From NCBI RefSeq assembly GCF_014650055.1, contig NZ_BMUF01000001.1:248001-312000 (forward strand): 64,000 nucleotides of DNA, given 5' to 3'. The position numbers and the translations under genes are program-made. Below the pieces are notes generated by a model that was not told the origin of the DNA, searched no databases, and saw only the letters and a list, made by a program, of their open reading frames with translations. The DNA is from Streptomyces malachitofuscus. GTDB taxonomy: Bacteria; Actinomycetota; Actinomycetes; Streptomycetales; Streptomycetaceae. Below are positions 43,730 through 52,573 of the stretch, one piece after another (within the stretch, counting starts at the first letter, position 1; each line of letters opens with the position of its first letter).

Positions 43730-44662
43730 ATGAGAAAACCTCTCGTAGTCGCGCTCTGCGCCCTGGCCTTCGCCGGGGCGGGCGCGACCCCCGCGGTCGC
43801 CGCCGCGCCAACCCCCACGGGCGCGGACACGACCACGGACGCGGTCCCGACCACGTTGACGGATCTCCTCAACGACACGGTCGGGACCGCGGCGGACACC
43901 CTGTCCGGACTCACCGCGCCGAAGGCAGGCGCGGTGAACTTCGCGGGCACCGTCTCGCTCAGCAACTGCTCCGGCTCCGTCGTCCGCATGCCCGACTCGG
44001 CGGCCGACGACCCGGCCCTCGTGCTCACCAACGGCCACTGCCTGGAGAGCGGATTCCCCGCGCCCGGACAGGTCCTCGTCGACCGGGCGTCCAGCCGCAG
44101 CTTCGGACTGCTGAACTCCTCCGGTTCCAAGGTCGCCACCCTGCGCGCCGAACGGCTCGTGTACGCGACCATGACCGACACGGACGCAGCGGTCTACCGG
44201 CTCGGCACGACGTACGCGCAGATCAAGAGCGCGTACGGCATCGACCCGCTGACCCTGAGCGACACCCGCCCGGCGGCCGGTACGGCCATCAGCGTGGTCT
44301 CCGGCTATTGGAAGCGGATCTACAACTGCTCCGTCGACGGGTTCGCGTACCGCATGAAGGAGGGCGACTGGACCTGGAAGGACTCGGTCCGTTACACCTC
44401 CGCCTGCAACACCATCGGCGGCACCTCCGGCTCACCGGTCGTCGACGACGCCACCGGGCAGGTGGTCGCCGTCAACAACACCGGCAACGAGGACGGCGAG
44501 CGCTGCACGGTCAACAACCCGTGCGAGATCGACGAGAACGGGCAGGTCACGGTCCGCCAGGGCATCAACTACGCCCAGCAGACCCACCTGTTCCCCGCCT
44601 GCTTCGGGGCGGACAACAGGCTCGACCTGAGCGCGAGCGACTGCTCGGTGCCCAAGCCGTAA
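43730..44662 (+). CDS. Secreted trypsin-like (S1) serine protease
   Basis: The product is 310 residues. It has a signal peptide (MRKPLVVALCALAFAGAGAT, cleavage near AVAA) and a pro-like segment to about residue 60. The chymotrypsin-fold domain carries a complete triad: His in LTNGHCLESG, Asp in MTDTDAAVYRL and Ser in IGGTSGSPVVDD. Cysteines around the domain (SNCSG, NGHC, YNCSV, SACNT) suggest disulfides. GAGGGG lies before the ATG at 43730. It probably degrades external protein. It converges with the deacylase gene. Confidence 0.9.
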   Translation: MRKPLVVALCALAFAGAGATPAVAAAPTPTGADTTTDAVPTTLTDLLNDTVGTAADTLSGLTAPKAGAVNFAGTVSLSNCSGSVVRMPDSAADDPALVLTNGHCLESGFPAPGQVLVDRASSRSFGLLNSSGSKVATLRAERLVYATMTDTDAAVYRLGTTYAQIKSAYGIDPLTLSDTRPAAGTAISVVSGYWKRIYNCSVDGFAYRMKEGDWTWKDSVRYTSACNTIGGTSGSPVVDDATGQVVAVNNTGNEDGERCTVNNPCEIDENGQVTVRQGINYAQQTHLFPACFGADNRLDLSASDCSVPKP

Positions 44663-44691
44663 CAAGCCGTCACCGGCGGGAGGGCGGGCGG

Positions 44692-46302
44692 TCAGCGGGG
44701 AGGCCTGCGGACCGCCCGTCCCGCCAGGACGTCCGTGCGCCGCCCGTCCTCGATGACGAACCGCCCGTCGACCATCACGTACGGGATCCCCGTGGGCAGC
44801 GTCCGGGGCTCCGCGAAGCTCGACCCCGCGGCCACCGTCCGCGGGTCGAACAGCACCAGGTCCGCCCGGTAGCCCTCGCGGACCAGCCCCCGGTCCGGCA
44901 GCCCCAGCCGCGCGGCCGGCCGCGCGGTCAGATGCGCGACACACTCCTCCAGCGACAGCACCCCCGACTCCCGCACGTAGTGCCCGAGATAGTGGGGGAA
45001 GGTCCCGTACGCGCGCGGGTGCGGCTTCGCGCCCTGCAGGATGCCGTCGGAACCGCCGGTGTGCACCCGGTGCCGCATGATCGCCTGGACGTTCTCCTCG
45101 TGGCCCACGTGCTGGAGGATGGTCGGGGCGAGCTTGTCCTTCAGCAGCAGCTCCCGCGCGACGGCCCAGGGCGACTCGCCGCGCTCGCGCGCGGATTCGA
45201 GGACCGTACGGCCCACGTACTCGCCCAGCGCCGGATCGCCGACCCCGGAGATCTCGATGGTCTCCCACTCCACGGGCACGCCGTGGCAGCCGTCCGAACC
45301 GATGACCTCCAGATGGTGCCGGATCCGCTCGGCCGTCCCCTCGTCCGCCAGCCGCCTGAGTATCTCCTCCGGGCCGCCCTCGCTCGCCCAGCTCGGCAGC
45401 AGCGCCACGAGGGTGGTGCAGCCCGGGGTGTAGGGGTAGGTGTCGAGCGTGATGTCGGCCCCGGCGTCCAGCGCCTCGTCCAGCAGGGCCAGCAGCTCGG
45501 GCGCCCGGCCCTTGTTCACGCCGAAGTTCATCGTGGCGTGCGCGAGATGCAGTGGGCAGTCCGCCTCCCGCGTCAGCGCCACCATCTCCTCGTACGCCTG
45601 GAGCGCGCCGGCGCCGTAGGAGCGGTGGTGCGGGCAGTAGTAGCCGCCGTACGACGCCACCACCCGGCACAGCTCGGTCAGTTCGGCGTCCTTGGCGTAC
45701 ATGCCAGGCGTGTACGTCAGCCCGGACGACATCCCGACCGCGCCCTGCTCCATGCCCTCCGCGACCAGTTGCCGCATCCGCGCCAGCTCGTCGGGGGTGG
45801 CCTCGCGGTCCTCCCAGCCGACGGCGAGCGCGCGGACCGTGCCCTGCGGGATCAGATACGCGGCGTTGACCGCGATGCCCCCATCGAGCCGGTCCAGGTA
45901 CTCGCCCACCGACCGCCAGTCGAAGTCGATGTCGTCGCCCGGGCCGTTCCACCCGGCGATCGCCCGGCGCACCTCGCCGAGCGTGCGGTCGTCGACCGGC
46001 GCGTACGACAGCCCGTCCTGGCCGAGCACTTCGAGGGTGACACCCTGCGCCGCCTTGGCACTGTGGTCCGGGTCGCGCAGCAGCGCCAGATCGCTGTGGG
46101 CGTGCATGTCGATGAAGCCGGGGGCCAGGACCAGCCCCTCGGCGTCCAGTTCACGGCGGGCCTTCGGGCGCTGACAGCCCGCGTCCGCCGCCTCCTTCAC
46201 GATGGAGACGATGCGGCCGCCGTCCACGACGACGTCCGCGCGGTACGAGTAGTCGCCGGAGCCGTCCACGACGTCCGCGTCCCGGATGACGAGCTCTTCC
46301 AT
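44692..46302 (-). CDS. N-acyl-D-amino-acid deacylase (amidohydrolase)
   Basis: The product is 536 residues of the amidohydrolase superfamily, D-aminoacylase subgroup. The metal site is APGFIDMHAHSDLALL; further landmarks are GMSSGLTYTPGMYA, YYCPHHRSYG, TLDTYPYTPGCT and VHTGGSDGILQG with the catalytic Asp. It hydrolyses N-acylated D-amino acids to the free D-amino acid. It follows the deaminase-like gene by 10 nt on the same strand, which fits a pathway removing the acyl group and then processing the D-amino acid. Confidence 0.9.
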   Translation of the reverse strand: MEELVIRDADVVDGSGDYSYRADVVVDGGRIVSIVKEAADAGCQRPKARRELDAEGLVLAPGFIDMHAHSDLALLRDPDHSAKAAQGVTLEVLGQDGLSYAPVDDRTLGEVRRAIAGWNGPGDDIDFDWRSVGEYLDRLDGGIAVNAAYLIPQGTVRALAVGWEDREATPDELARMRQLVAEGMEQGAVGMSSGLTYTPGMYAKDAELTELCRVVASYGGYYCPHHRSYGAGALQAYEEMVALTREADCPLHLAHATMNFGVNKGRAPELLALLDEALDAGADITLDTYPYTPGCTTLVALLPSWASEGGPEEILRRLADEGTAERIRHHLEVIGSDGCHGVPVEWETIEISGVGDPALGEYVGRTVLESARERGESPWAVARELLLKDKLAPTILQHVGHEENVQAIMRHRVHTGGSDGILQGAKPHPRAYGTFPHYLGHYVRESGVLSLEECVAHLTARPAARLGLPDRGLVREGYRADLVLFDPRTVAAGSSFAEPRTLPTGIPYVMVDGRFVIEDGRRTDVLAGRAVRRPPR

Positions 46303-46312
46303 TGCCGGCCTC

Positions 46313-47584
46313 CTAGAAGAACGTGCGGACGTAGTCGACCACCGTGCCGTCGGCCTCCGCGACGGGAATGAGCACCCACTTGTCGAACGACGTGCACGGG
46401 TGCGACAGTCCGAGCCCCACCCAGTCTCCCACCTCCAGATCGGCCTCCCCGGTGGTGCGCAGCCACGCGTGCTGGTCGGACAGGCCGGTCACCTCGATCC
46501 CGGCGGCCGGGCGCTCGCTCCCGTCCCGGCGGACCACCTGGGCGAACGGCAGATCGAGGTCGTAGGCCGCGTCCCGCTTGCCCGCGTTGGTGAACGCCTG
46601 CTCCGCGGACGGCCGGGACACCACCTGCGTCCACAGCCGGAACGCCGGCTCCAGCGCGCCCTCCTCCGGGACCCGGTTGAAGGGGGTCAGCTTGCGGTAG
46701 TGGCCGTCGTCGTGCGAGACGTAGGCGCCCGAGCGCAGCAGCTTCAGCACGGGCGCGGAGAGCTCCGGGACCTCGGCGAAGACGTCCGCCACCGCGTCGA
46801 ACCAGGCGCTGCCGCCCGCGCTCACCACGATCTCGTCGAGGCCCTCGAAGCGGCCCGCCTTGTCGAAGTCCACGGCGAGCGCCACGAGCCGGCGCAGCCA
46901 GGCGTGCACCCGCTCCGGATCCGCCTGCGGCACCTCGCCCTCGTACCCGGCGACCCCGGCCAGCCGCAGCGACCGCGCGCCCGCCACGGCGTCGGCGACG
47001 GCGGCGCACTCCGCCTCCGTCCGCACACCGGTGCGCGCACCCTCACCGGCGGCGAGCTCGACGACCACGTCCACGGGACGGGAAGCGCCGGAAAGGGCCG
47101 CGTCCATCAGCTCGACGCCGCGTACGGAGTCGACGTAGCAGACGAAGCGGAACCCGGGGTCGGCGTCCAGCTCGGCCGCGATCCACCGCAGGGCCGCCGC
47201 GTCCACCAGCTCGTTGGCGAGGAAGACCCGCTCGATCCCGTACGCCCGCGCGACCCGCACCTGGTGCGGAACGGCCAGCGTGATGCCCCACGCGCCGCGC
47301 TCGATCTGCCGCCGGAAGAGCTGCGGCGCCATGGAGGTCTTGCCGTGCGGCGCGAAGGCGAGGCCGTGCCGGGCGGCGTACGTCTCCATCAGCTCCAGGT
47401 TGTGCTCCAGGCGCTCGGCGGAGAGCGCGAGCACCGGGGTGGTGAACCCGCCCGTGAAGAGATTGCGCCGCTGGGCGGCCAGCTCGCCGACGGTCAGTCC
47501 CTCGGCGTCCGGCGGGAGGCCCTTGAAGCGGTGGTCGACACGTTCCTCGGCGAGGCGGGCGAGAGCGTCGGTGCCGGAGACCAT
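46313..47584 (-). CDS. D-amino-acid deaminase / D-threonine-aldolase-like PLP enzyme
   Basis: The product is 423 residues with an alanine-racemase-type N-terminal barrel. The PLP Lys is in FAPHGKTSMAPQLFRRQ; the C-terminal D-serine dehydratase-like domain holds DQHAWLR and SHPCTSFDKW, whose His and Cys probably bind a metal. Together they suggest a D-amino-acid ammonia-lyase or aldolase, often annotated as amino acid deaminase. It is the first gene of the minus-strand arm of the divergon, next to a palindrome that may be an IclR site. Confidence 0.85.
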   Translation of the reverse strand: MVSGTDALARLAEERVDHRFKGLPPDAEGLTVGELAAQRRNLFTGGFTTPVLALSAERLEHNLELMETYAARHGLAFAPHGKTSMAPQLFRRQIERGAWGITLAVPHQVRVARAYGIERVFLANELVDAAALRWIAAELDADPGFRFVCYVDSVRGVELMDAALSGASRPVDVVVELAAGEGARTGVRTEAECAAVADAVAGARSLRLAGVAGYEGEVPQADPERVHAWLRRLVALAVDFDKAGRFEGLDEIVVSAGGSAWFDAVADVFAEVPELSAPVLKLLRSGAYVSHDDGHYRKLTPFNRVPEEGALEPAFRLWTQVVSRPSAEQAFTNAGKRDAAYDLDLPFAQVVRRDGSERPAAGIEVTGLSDQHAWLRTTGEADLEVGDWVGLGLSHPCTSFDKWVLIPVAEADGTVVDYVRTFF

Positions 47585-47606
47585 CGGGAACCTCCCTGAT
47601 CAGGCG

Positions 47607-47625
47607 TGTTGCATTCACTGCAACA
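47607..47625. promoter_or_regulatory. Palindromic operator in the divergent promoter, candidate IclR site
   Basis: TGTTGCA-ttcac-TGCAACA is a perfect 7-bp inverted repeat, followed by a further TTGCA and an AT-rich ATATAT stretch. It lies 22 nt upstream of the deaminase start and 95 nt upstream of the kinase start. The size and symmetry suit an IclR dimer, and the IclR gene is in the kinase arm. Confidence 0.6.
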
Positions 47626-47720
47626 CTCATTGCATATATCGCTTACCGCTGTCTAACATCTCGGCCACGCGGGGTCAACGGACACCGCCGCACCCGCACC
47701 GGACGAGGAGCCCCGCCATC

Positions 47721-48884
47721 GTGACCGTCACCGGAACCGGCAACGCCCCCGACGTCGTGGACGTCGTCGCGCTCGGCGAGTCCATGGTGACGTTCCTGCC
47801 CTCCCGGCCGGGCCGCCTCGCCGACGTCCCCTCCTTCGACCGCGGCATCGGCGGAGCGGAGTCCAACGTGGCCTGCGTACTGGCGGCGGCGGGGCACACG
47901 ACCCGGTGGCTCAGCAGGGTCGGCGCCGACGGTTTCGGCGACCACCTCGTCGAGACGGTCGGCGGCTACGGCGTCGACGTGTCCCACGTCCACCGCGACC
48001 CGGCCCGCCCCACCGGCATCTACTTCCGCACGGCAGGCGACCGCTCCACGGACGCCCACGAGGTCGCCTACTACCGGGCGGGCTCGGCGGCCTCCGCGAT
48101 GTCGCTCGCCGACTTCGACCCGGACGCGGTGGGCGCGGCACGCATCCTCCACCTCTCCGGCATCACACCGGCGCTCTCCGAGGGGTGCCTGGCCCTGATG
48201 CGCGAACTGACCGCCCCCCGCCCCGGCCGCCCCCTGATCAGCTTCGACGTCAACCACCGCCCGGGCCTGTGGCGCGCCGGCCGGGGCCCGGACATCCTCC
48301 TGGAACTGGCCCGCCGCGCCGACATCGTCTTCGTGGGCGAGGACGAGGCGGAGCAGGCCTGGGGCCTCACGGGCGACCCCTCATCCATCCGCGAAGTCCT
48401 CCCCGGACCGGAACTGCTGGTGGTCAAGCGGGGCGCACACGGGGCCGTGGCCTTTGGCCCGACCGCGGGCGGTCGTACCCGCCTCCCCGCGGGCAGTCGT
48501 GCCGCTGGGGCGGCACGGGTGGGCGCGGACGGCACCCCGCTGGCGCCGGGCAGCGCGACCCACCCCCGCCCCGTACCAGCACAGGGCACCTGTGAACCCG
48601 CCCCAAAAGTCGACGTAGTCGCACCAACCGGCGCCGGCGACGCCTTCGCCGCAGGCTTCCTCTCGGCCACCCTCCGCGGCCTCCCCCTCCGCGCCCGCCT
48701 GCGCCACGGCCACCTCACCGCCGCGGCCACCCTCACCGCCCCCGGAGACCTCGCCCCGCCCCCCTCCCGCGCCCTCGCCGACCGCCTCGTGGCTCTCGAC
48801 GACACCGCGTGGGGGAGACTGCGACTCGGCCCCGGCTGGACCGACACCATGAGCCGGGACGAAGAGGAGGCACGCACACCATGA
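47721..48884 (+). CDS. PfkB-family sugar kinase (2-keto-3-deoxygluconate-kinase type) with an internal repeat
   Basis: The product is 387 residues. The N-terminal motif is RGIGGAESNVACVLAAAG, and the C-terminal catalytic motif is VAPTGAGDAFAAGF, whose Asp is the base. Substrate class (KDG-type) is suggested by ALGESMVTFLP and by the GntP permease and IclR in the operon. Between VAFGPTAG and VDVVAPTG there are about 45 extra Gly/Ala/Pro/Arg-rich residues, which correspond to an inverted-repeat DNA element; relatives have a short loop there. GTG start with GAGGAG about 10 nt upstream. Confidence 0.85.
   Translation: MTVTGTGNAPDVVDVVALGESMVTFLPSRPGRLADVPSFDRGIGGAESNVACVLAAAGHTTRWLSRVGADGFGDHLVETVGGYGVDVSHVHRDPARPTGIYFRTAGDRSTDAHEVAYYRAGSAASAMSLADFDPDAVGAARILHLSGITPALSEGCLALMRELTAPRPGRPLISFDVNHRPGLWRAGRGPDILLELARRADIVFVGEDEAEQAWGLTGDPSSIREVLPGPELLVVKRGAHGAVAFGPTAGGRTRLPAGSRAAGAARVGADGTPLAPGSATHPRPVPAQGTCEPAPKVDVVAPTGAGDAFAAGFLSATLRGLPLRARLRHGHLTAAATLTAPGDLAPPPSRALADRLVALDDTAWGRLRLGPGWTDTMSRDEEEARTP
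48466..48600. repeat. GC-rich palindromic repeat inserted in the kinase gene
   Basis: Inside the kinase frame, GTGCCGC-tggg-GCGGCAC (48500-48517) is followed at once by GGGTGGG (48518-24) and then CCCACCC (48559-65), nested inverted repeats. The encoded peptide has no counterpart in PfkB enzymes, and the reading frame is kept. The sequence resembles dispersed intergenic repeats of streptomycetes (recalled, not searched). Boundaries are approximate. Confidence 0.5.
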
Positions 48885-49639
48885 GCCAGACCGTTGACCG
48901 CGCCCTGAGCATCCTCCCGCTGCTCGCGGAAGGCCCCGCCGACCTCGGCCAGGTCGCCGACCGCCTCGGCGTGCACAAGTCCACGGCCCTCCGCCTCCTG
49001 CGCACCCTCCACGAGCACGGCATGGTCTACCGCCAGTCCGACCAGCGCTACCGCCTCGGCGCCCGCCTCTTCGCCCTCGCCCAGGAGGCGATGGAGAACC
49101 TCGACATCCGCGAGATCGCCCACACCCACCTCGTACGCCTCAACGAGAAGTGCGGACACACCGTCCACCTCGCCGTGTACGAGGAGAACGAGGTCCTCTA
49201 CATCGACAAGGTCGAGAGCCGCTACCCGGTCCGCATGTACTCACGGATCGGCAAGCCCGTCGCCATCACCGTCGCGGCCGTGGCCAAGCTCCTCCTCGCC
49301 GACCTGCCCGAACACGAGCGCCGTGCCCTCGCGGAGAAGCTCGACTACCCCATGTACACGTCCCGTTCGACACCCCACGCCACCGCGTTCCTCCAGGAAC
49401 TGGCCAAGGTGCGCGAACAGGGCTGGGCCACCGACCTCGGCGGCCACGAGGAGTCCATCAACTGTGTCGCCGCGCCGATCCGCGGCGCCGACGGCCGGGT
49501 GGTCGCGGCGATGTCGGTCTCCGCGCCGAACGTCGTCGTCACCGCCGACGAACTCCTCACCCTGCTCCCGCTGGTGCGCCGTACGGCGGACGCGATCAGC
49601 GGCGAGTACTCCGGCAGAACCCCGGCAGAACTCCAGTGA
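48881..49639 (+). CDS. IclR-family transcriptional regulator
   Basis: The product is 252 residues. A winged helix-turn-helix lies at about 1-65 (VDRALSILPLLAEGPADL, then LGVHKSTALRLLRTL), and an IclR effector domain follows (about 75-250) with the typical CGHTVHLAVYEENEVLYIDK and ESINCVAAPIRGADG. The ATG overlaps the kinase stop (ATGA). It probably responds to a pathway intermediate and binds the palindrome at 47607-47625, controlling both arms of the divergon. Confidence 0.92.
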   Translation: MSQTVDRALSILPLLAEGPADLGQVADRLGVHKSTALRLLRTLHEHGMVYRQSDQRYRLGARLFALAQEAMENLDIREIAHTHLVRLNEKCGHTVHLAVYEENEVLYIDKVESRYPVRMYSRIGKPVAITVAAVAKLLLADLPEHERRALAEKLDYPMYTSRSTPHATAFLQELAKVREQGWATDLGGHEESINCVAAPIRGADGRVVAAMSVSAPNVVVTADELLTLLPLVRRTADAISGEYSGRTPAELQ

Positions 49640-49653
49640 AGGAAACACCCCGC

Positions 49654-50064
49654 ATGACCGAGAAAGTCGCGCTGACCCCCAAGACCCACACCACCCCGCC
49701 CGCGAAGTTCTCCCACGGCGTCCGCAAGGGCAACATCCTCCAGGTCGCCGGCCAGGTCGGGTTCCTGCCCGCCGAGGAGGGCAAGCCGCCCACGCCCGCC
49801 GGTCCGACCCTGCGCGAGCAGACCCTCCAGACCCTCGCCAACGTCAAGGCCATCCTCGAGGAGGGCGGCGCGGGCTGGGACGACGTGATGATGATCCGCG
49901 TCTACCTCACCGACGTGGACCACTTCGCGGAGATGAACGACATCTACAACACCTACTTCGAGGAACAGGGCCTCACCCAGCCGCCCGCCGCCCGCACGAC
50001 CGTCTACGTCGGTCTCCCCGCCGGCCTCCTCATCGAGATCGACGCGCTCGCCGTCCTCGGCTGA
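49654..50064 (+). CDS. RidA-family enamine/imine deaminase
   Basis: The product is 136 residues with RidA/YjgF features: FSHGVRKGNILQVAGQVG, LANVKAILEEGGAGWDD, and the conserved Arg in PPAARTTVYVGLP that holds the substrate. It hydrolyses reactive 2-aminoacrylate-type imines released by PLP ammonia-lyases, which fits the deaminase in this divergon. AAGGAA lies before the ATG; it starts 14 nt after the IclR stop, in the same operon. Confidence 0.9.
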   Translation: MTEKVALTPKTHTTPPAKFSHGVRKGNILQVAGQVGFLPAEEGKPPTPAGPTLREQTLQTLANVKAILEEGGAGWDDVMMIRVYLTDVDHFAEMNDIYNTYFEEQGLTQPPAARTTVYVGLPAGLLIEIDALAVLG

Positions 50065-50105
50065 CCCGCGCCGAGACCCCCCACGTCCGCACGCCGTAGT
50101 CGTCA

Positions 50106-50143
50106 CGGCACGGTGTCCCGCACCCCCCTGGGACGCCGTGCCG
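50106..50143. terminator. Hairpin between RidA and GntP permease
   Basis: CGGCACGGTGTCCC (50106-50119) pairs with GGGACGCCGTGCCG (50130-50143) at 13 of 14 positions, 10-nt loop. It may attenuate transcription into the permease gene. Confidence 0.5.
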
Positions 50144-50192
50144 CGATCCCCCCTGCCCGAAAGCCCCATGCCCTTACCCAGAGGACCCCCGA

Positions 50193-51680
50193 ATGCCCCA
50201 TCCGCTCCTCCCGCTCGCCGCCTCCGCGCCGGCGGAGACACCACCGCACACCGGAGGACTGCTCCTCCTCCTCGACGGCAGCGCCGGCCTGCTGACGGTC
50301 GCCGCCATCGGTATCGCCCTCCTCCTCTTCCTGATCATCAAGGTCCGGCTCCAGCCGTTCGTCGCCCTGCTCGGCGTCTCCATAGCCGTCGGCCTGATGG
50401 CGGGGCTGTCGGTCACCGAACTCTTCGGCACCGTCCAGCGCTCGGACGCGGTGTCCACCATCGAGTCCGGCATGGGCGGCATCCTCGGGCATGTCGCGAT
50501 CATCATCGGCCTGGGCACCATGCTCGGGGCGATCCTCGAAGTCAGCGGCGGCGCCGAGGTGCTGGCGGGCCGGCTGCTCGGCATGTTCGGCGAGAAGCGC
50601 GCCCCGCTCGCGATGGGCCTCACCGGTCTGATCTTCGGCATCCCGGTCTTCTTCGACGTCGGCATCTTCGTCCTCGCGCCGATCGTGTACGCCGCGGCCA
50701 AGCGCTCCGGCAAGTCCATCCTGCTCTACTGCCTCCCGCTGCTCGCCGGCCTGTCCGTCACCCACGCGTTCCTGCCCCCGCACCCGGGCCCGGTGGCGGC
50801 CGCCGGACTGCTCCACGTCGACCTGGGCTGGGTCATCCTGATGGGCATCGTCTGCGGTCTGCCGGCCGTCGCCGCCGCCTGGGTCTTCTCCGCCTGGATC
50901 GGCAAGCGCATCTTCGTCGCCGTACCGCAGGACATGGTCGAGGCCGCGCAGGAGGCCAAGGACGCCGTCGCCGCCGAGCAGCGCGCCTCCGGCGTCGAGC
51001 CGCGGGAGGCCCCGGTGCCGCTCGGCACGGTCCTCGGCATCATCGGTACGCCGCTGATCCTGATCCTCGCGGCGACCTTCTCCTCGATCGCGCTGGACGA
51101 GTCCACCCTCCGCTCGGTGATCGAGTTCTTCGGACACCCGTTCGTGGCGCTCACCCTCGCCCTGTTCCTCGCCTACTACCTGCTGGGCATCCGGCGCGGC
51201 TGGTCCCGCAAGTCCCTGGAGACCGTCTCCACGTCCTCGCTGAAGCCGGTCGGCAACATCCTGCTGGTGGTCGGCGCGGGCGGTGTCTTCGGCGCGGTCC
51301 TCAAGGCCAGCGGGGTCGCCCAGGCGCTGTCCGACACCTTCAACGACGTCGGCCTGCCGGTGATCGTCCTCTCCTACCTGATCTCCGTGGTGCTGCGGGT
51401 CGCGCAGGGCTCGGCGACGGTCGCGATCGTGACGACGGCGGGCATCGTGGCCCCGCTGCTGGCCGAGGGGGACCACTCCCAGGCGTTCGTGGCGCTGGTC
51501 ATCATGGCCATCTCGGCGGGCTCGATCTTCGCCTCGCACGTCAACGACGGCGGGTTCTGGATGGTCGCCAAGTACTTCGGCATCAGCGAGCGGGACACGC
51601 TCAAGACCTGGACGGTGCTGGAGAGCGTGCTGTCCGTGGCCGGATTCGTGGTCGCCGCGGCGCTCAGCCTGGTGGTGTGA
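50193..51680 (+). CDS. GntP-family gluconate/D-serine-type permease
   Basis: The product is 495 residues with about 12-14 membrane segments. Family signatures include GMGGILGHVAIIIGLGTMLG, FGIPVFFDVGIFVLAPI, THAFLPPHPGPVAAA and ASHVNDGGFWMV. GntP proteins are proton symporters for gluconate and related acids; some (DsdX) take D-serine. Both fit the gene set here: a sugar-acid kinase on one side and D-amino-acid enzymes on the other. Last gene of the plus-strand arm. Confidence 0.92.
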   Translation: MPHPLLPLAASAPAETPPHTGGLLLLLDGSAGLLTVAAIGIALLLFLIIKVRLQPFVALLGVSIAVGLMAGLSVTELFGTVQRSDAVSTIESGMGGILGHVAIIIGLGTMLGAILEVSGGAEVLAGRLLGMFGEKRAPLAMGLTGLIFGIPVFFDVGIFVLAPIVYAAAKRSGKSILLYCLPLLAGLSVTHAFLPPHPGPVAAAGLLHVDLGWVILMGIVCGLPAVAAAWVFSAWIGKRIFVAVPQDMVEAAQEAKDAVAAEQRASGVEPREAPVPLGTVLGIIGTPLILILAATFSSIALDESTLRSVIEFFGHPFVALTLALFLAYYLLGIRRGWSRKSLETVSTSSLKPVGNILLVVGAGGVFGAVLKASGVAQALSDTFNDVGLPVIVLSYLISVVLRVAQGSATVAIVTTAGIVAPLLAEGDHSQAFVALVIMAISAGSIFASHVNDGGFWMVAKYFGISERDTLKTWTVLESVLSVAGFVVAAALSLVV

Positions 51681-51763
51681 GCCGTGGTGCCCGTGTAGGC
51701 GTCTGATAACGAAGTTGGGGCTGGCTGTGACCCGCACAGGATTGTCGACCATACTCCTGCGGT

Positions 51764-52381
51764 GTGGAGCAGCGCATAGGTTCGAGCAGCCAGCCCCTGG
51801 AAGGCGCCGGATTCGACCCGGCATTCATCCCCGGGCTCACCTCGCCCGCGTCCGGCCGGGAGGAGGACGCCGAGGCGAAGACGGACGATCCGCAGGACGG
51901 GACGGTGCCGGAGGCGGACGCCGGGACGGAGCCCGACGAGGAGGCCGCCGGGGCCGCCGAGGAGTCCCGGGCGTCCGAGGACGGCTCCGAGGCCTCCGAG
52001 GAGGACCCGGAGCCCGCCCCCGAAGGCCCCGTCTTCGAGGCGTCCGACCGCCGCGCCAGGATCGTCGCCGACCACAGCGGGGTACGCCTGCGCCTGGACG
52101 ACCAGGAGTGCGAGTTCCGCTGGGACGAGATCGGTGCGGTGGAGACGGAGACCCCGCGCTTCGGCAAGCGCTACACGGTCACCGTCCACACCCCCGACCG
52201 CCGCTGGTACTTCCTCGAGATCGAGGCCGACTCCAGGAACCGCTTCGCCGAGTGGGACGCCGGACTGGACGCGGTCCTGGACGAGTACTTCGACGAGGAC
52301 GCGGACAGGACCACGGAGGACACGGACAAGGCCGCGGAGGATTCCGAGGACACCCCCGACTCCGAGGAGTCGTCGTCCTGA
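51764..52381 (+). CDS. Acidic protein with central PH-like domain, unknown function
   Basis: The product is 205 residues from a GTG at 51764. The first 90 and last 30 residues are very rich in Glu, Asp, Ser and Ala and probably disordered. Between them is a compact beta-rich domain of about 75 residues (ARIVADHSGVRLRLDDQ, FRWDEIGAVE, TVTVHTPDRRWYFLEIEAD, then NRFAEWDAGLDAVLDEYF), which has the look of a PH-like fold ending in a helix. No membrane segment. I cannot assign a role. It ends 6 nt before a MITE-like element. Confidence 0.7.
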   Translation: MEQRIGSSSQPLEGAGFDPAFIPGLTSPASGREEDAEAKTDDPQDGTVPEADAGTEPDEEAAGAAEESRASEDGSEASEEDPEPAPEGPVFEASDRRARIVADHSGVRLRLDDQECEFRWDEIGAVETETPRFGKRYTVTVHTPDRRWYFLEIEADSRNRFAEWDAGLDAVLDEYFDEDADRTTEDTDKAAEDSEDTPDSEESSS

Positions 52382-52387
52382 ACGGCC

Positions 52388-52573
52388 AGGGCCTGTCGTT
52401 TGGATCACGCCGCAGACGCGGGGCCTGGCACGCGCATCTGCGGCGTTGTCGTCGGTTGCCAGGGCTCCGCCCTGGCGCCCTCCTCCGCCTTGCAGCTGCA
52501 CGCACCAGGCCCCGCTCACGGTGTTGACGAGGCACCGCCGGTTCCCTGCGACATGATCCAAACGACAGACCCT
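52388..52573. mobile_element. MITE-like element with 20-bp terminal inverted repeats
   Basis: The left end AGGGCCTGTCGTTTGGATCA (52388-52407) matches the complement of the right end (52554-52573) at 19 of 20 positions. It is 186 bp and has no transposase frame. An internal palindrome CGCCGCAGA (52408-52416) / TCTGCGGCG (52437-52445) adjoins the left end. The ends resemble those of streptomycete IS5-group elements (recalled). Its right edge supplies two bases of the carboxypeptidase stop codon. Confidence 0.72.

Noticed and set aside
44692..51680. Reading the deacylase-to-GntP cluster as a secondary-metabolite pathway
   Set aside because: There is no synthase, carrier protein or tailoring enzyme; all members fit catabolism and uptake.
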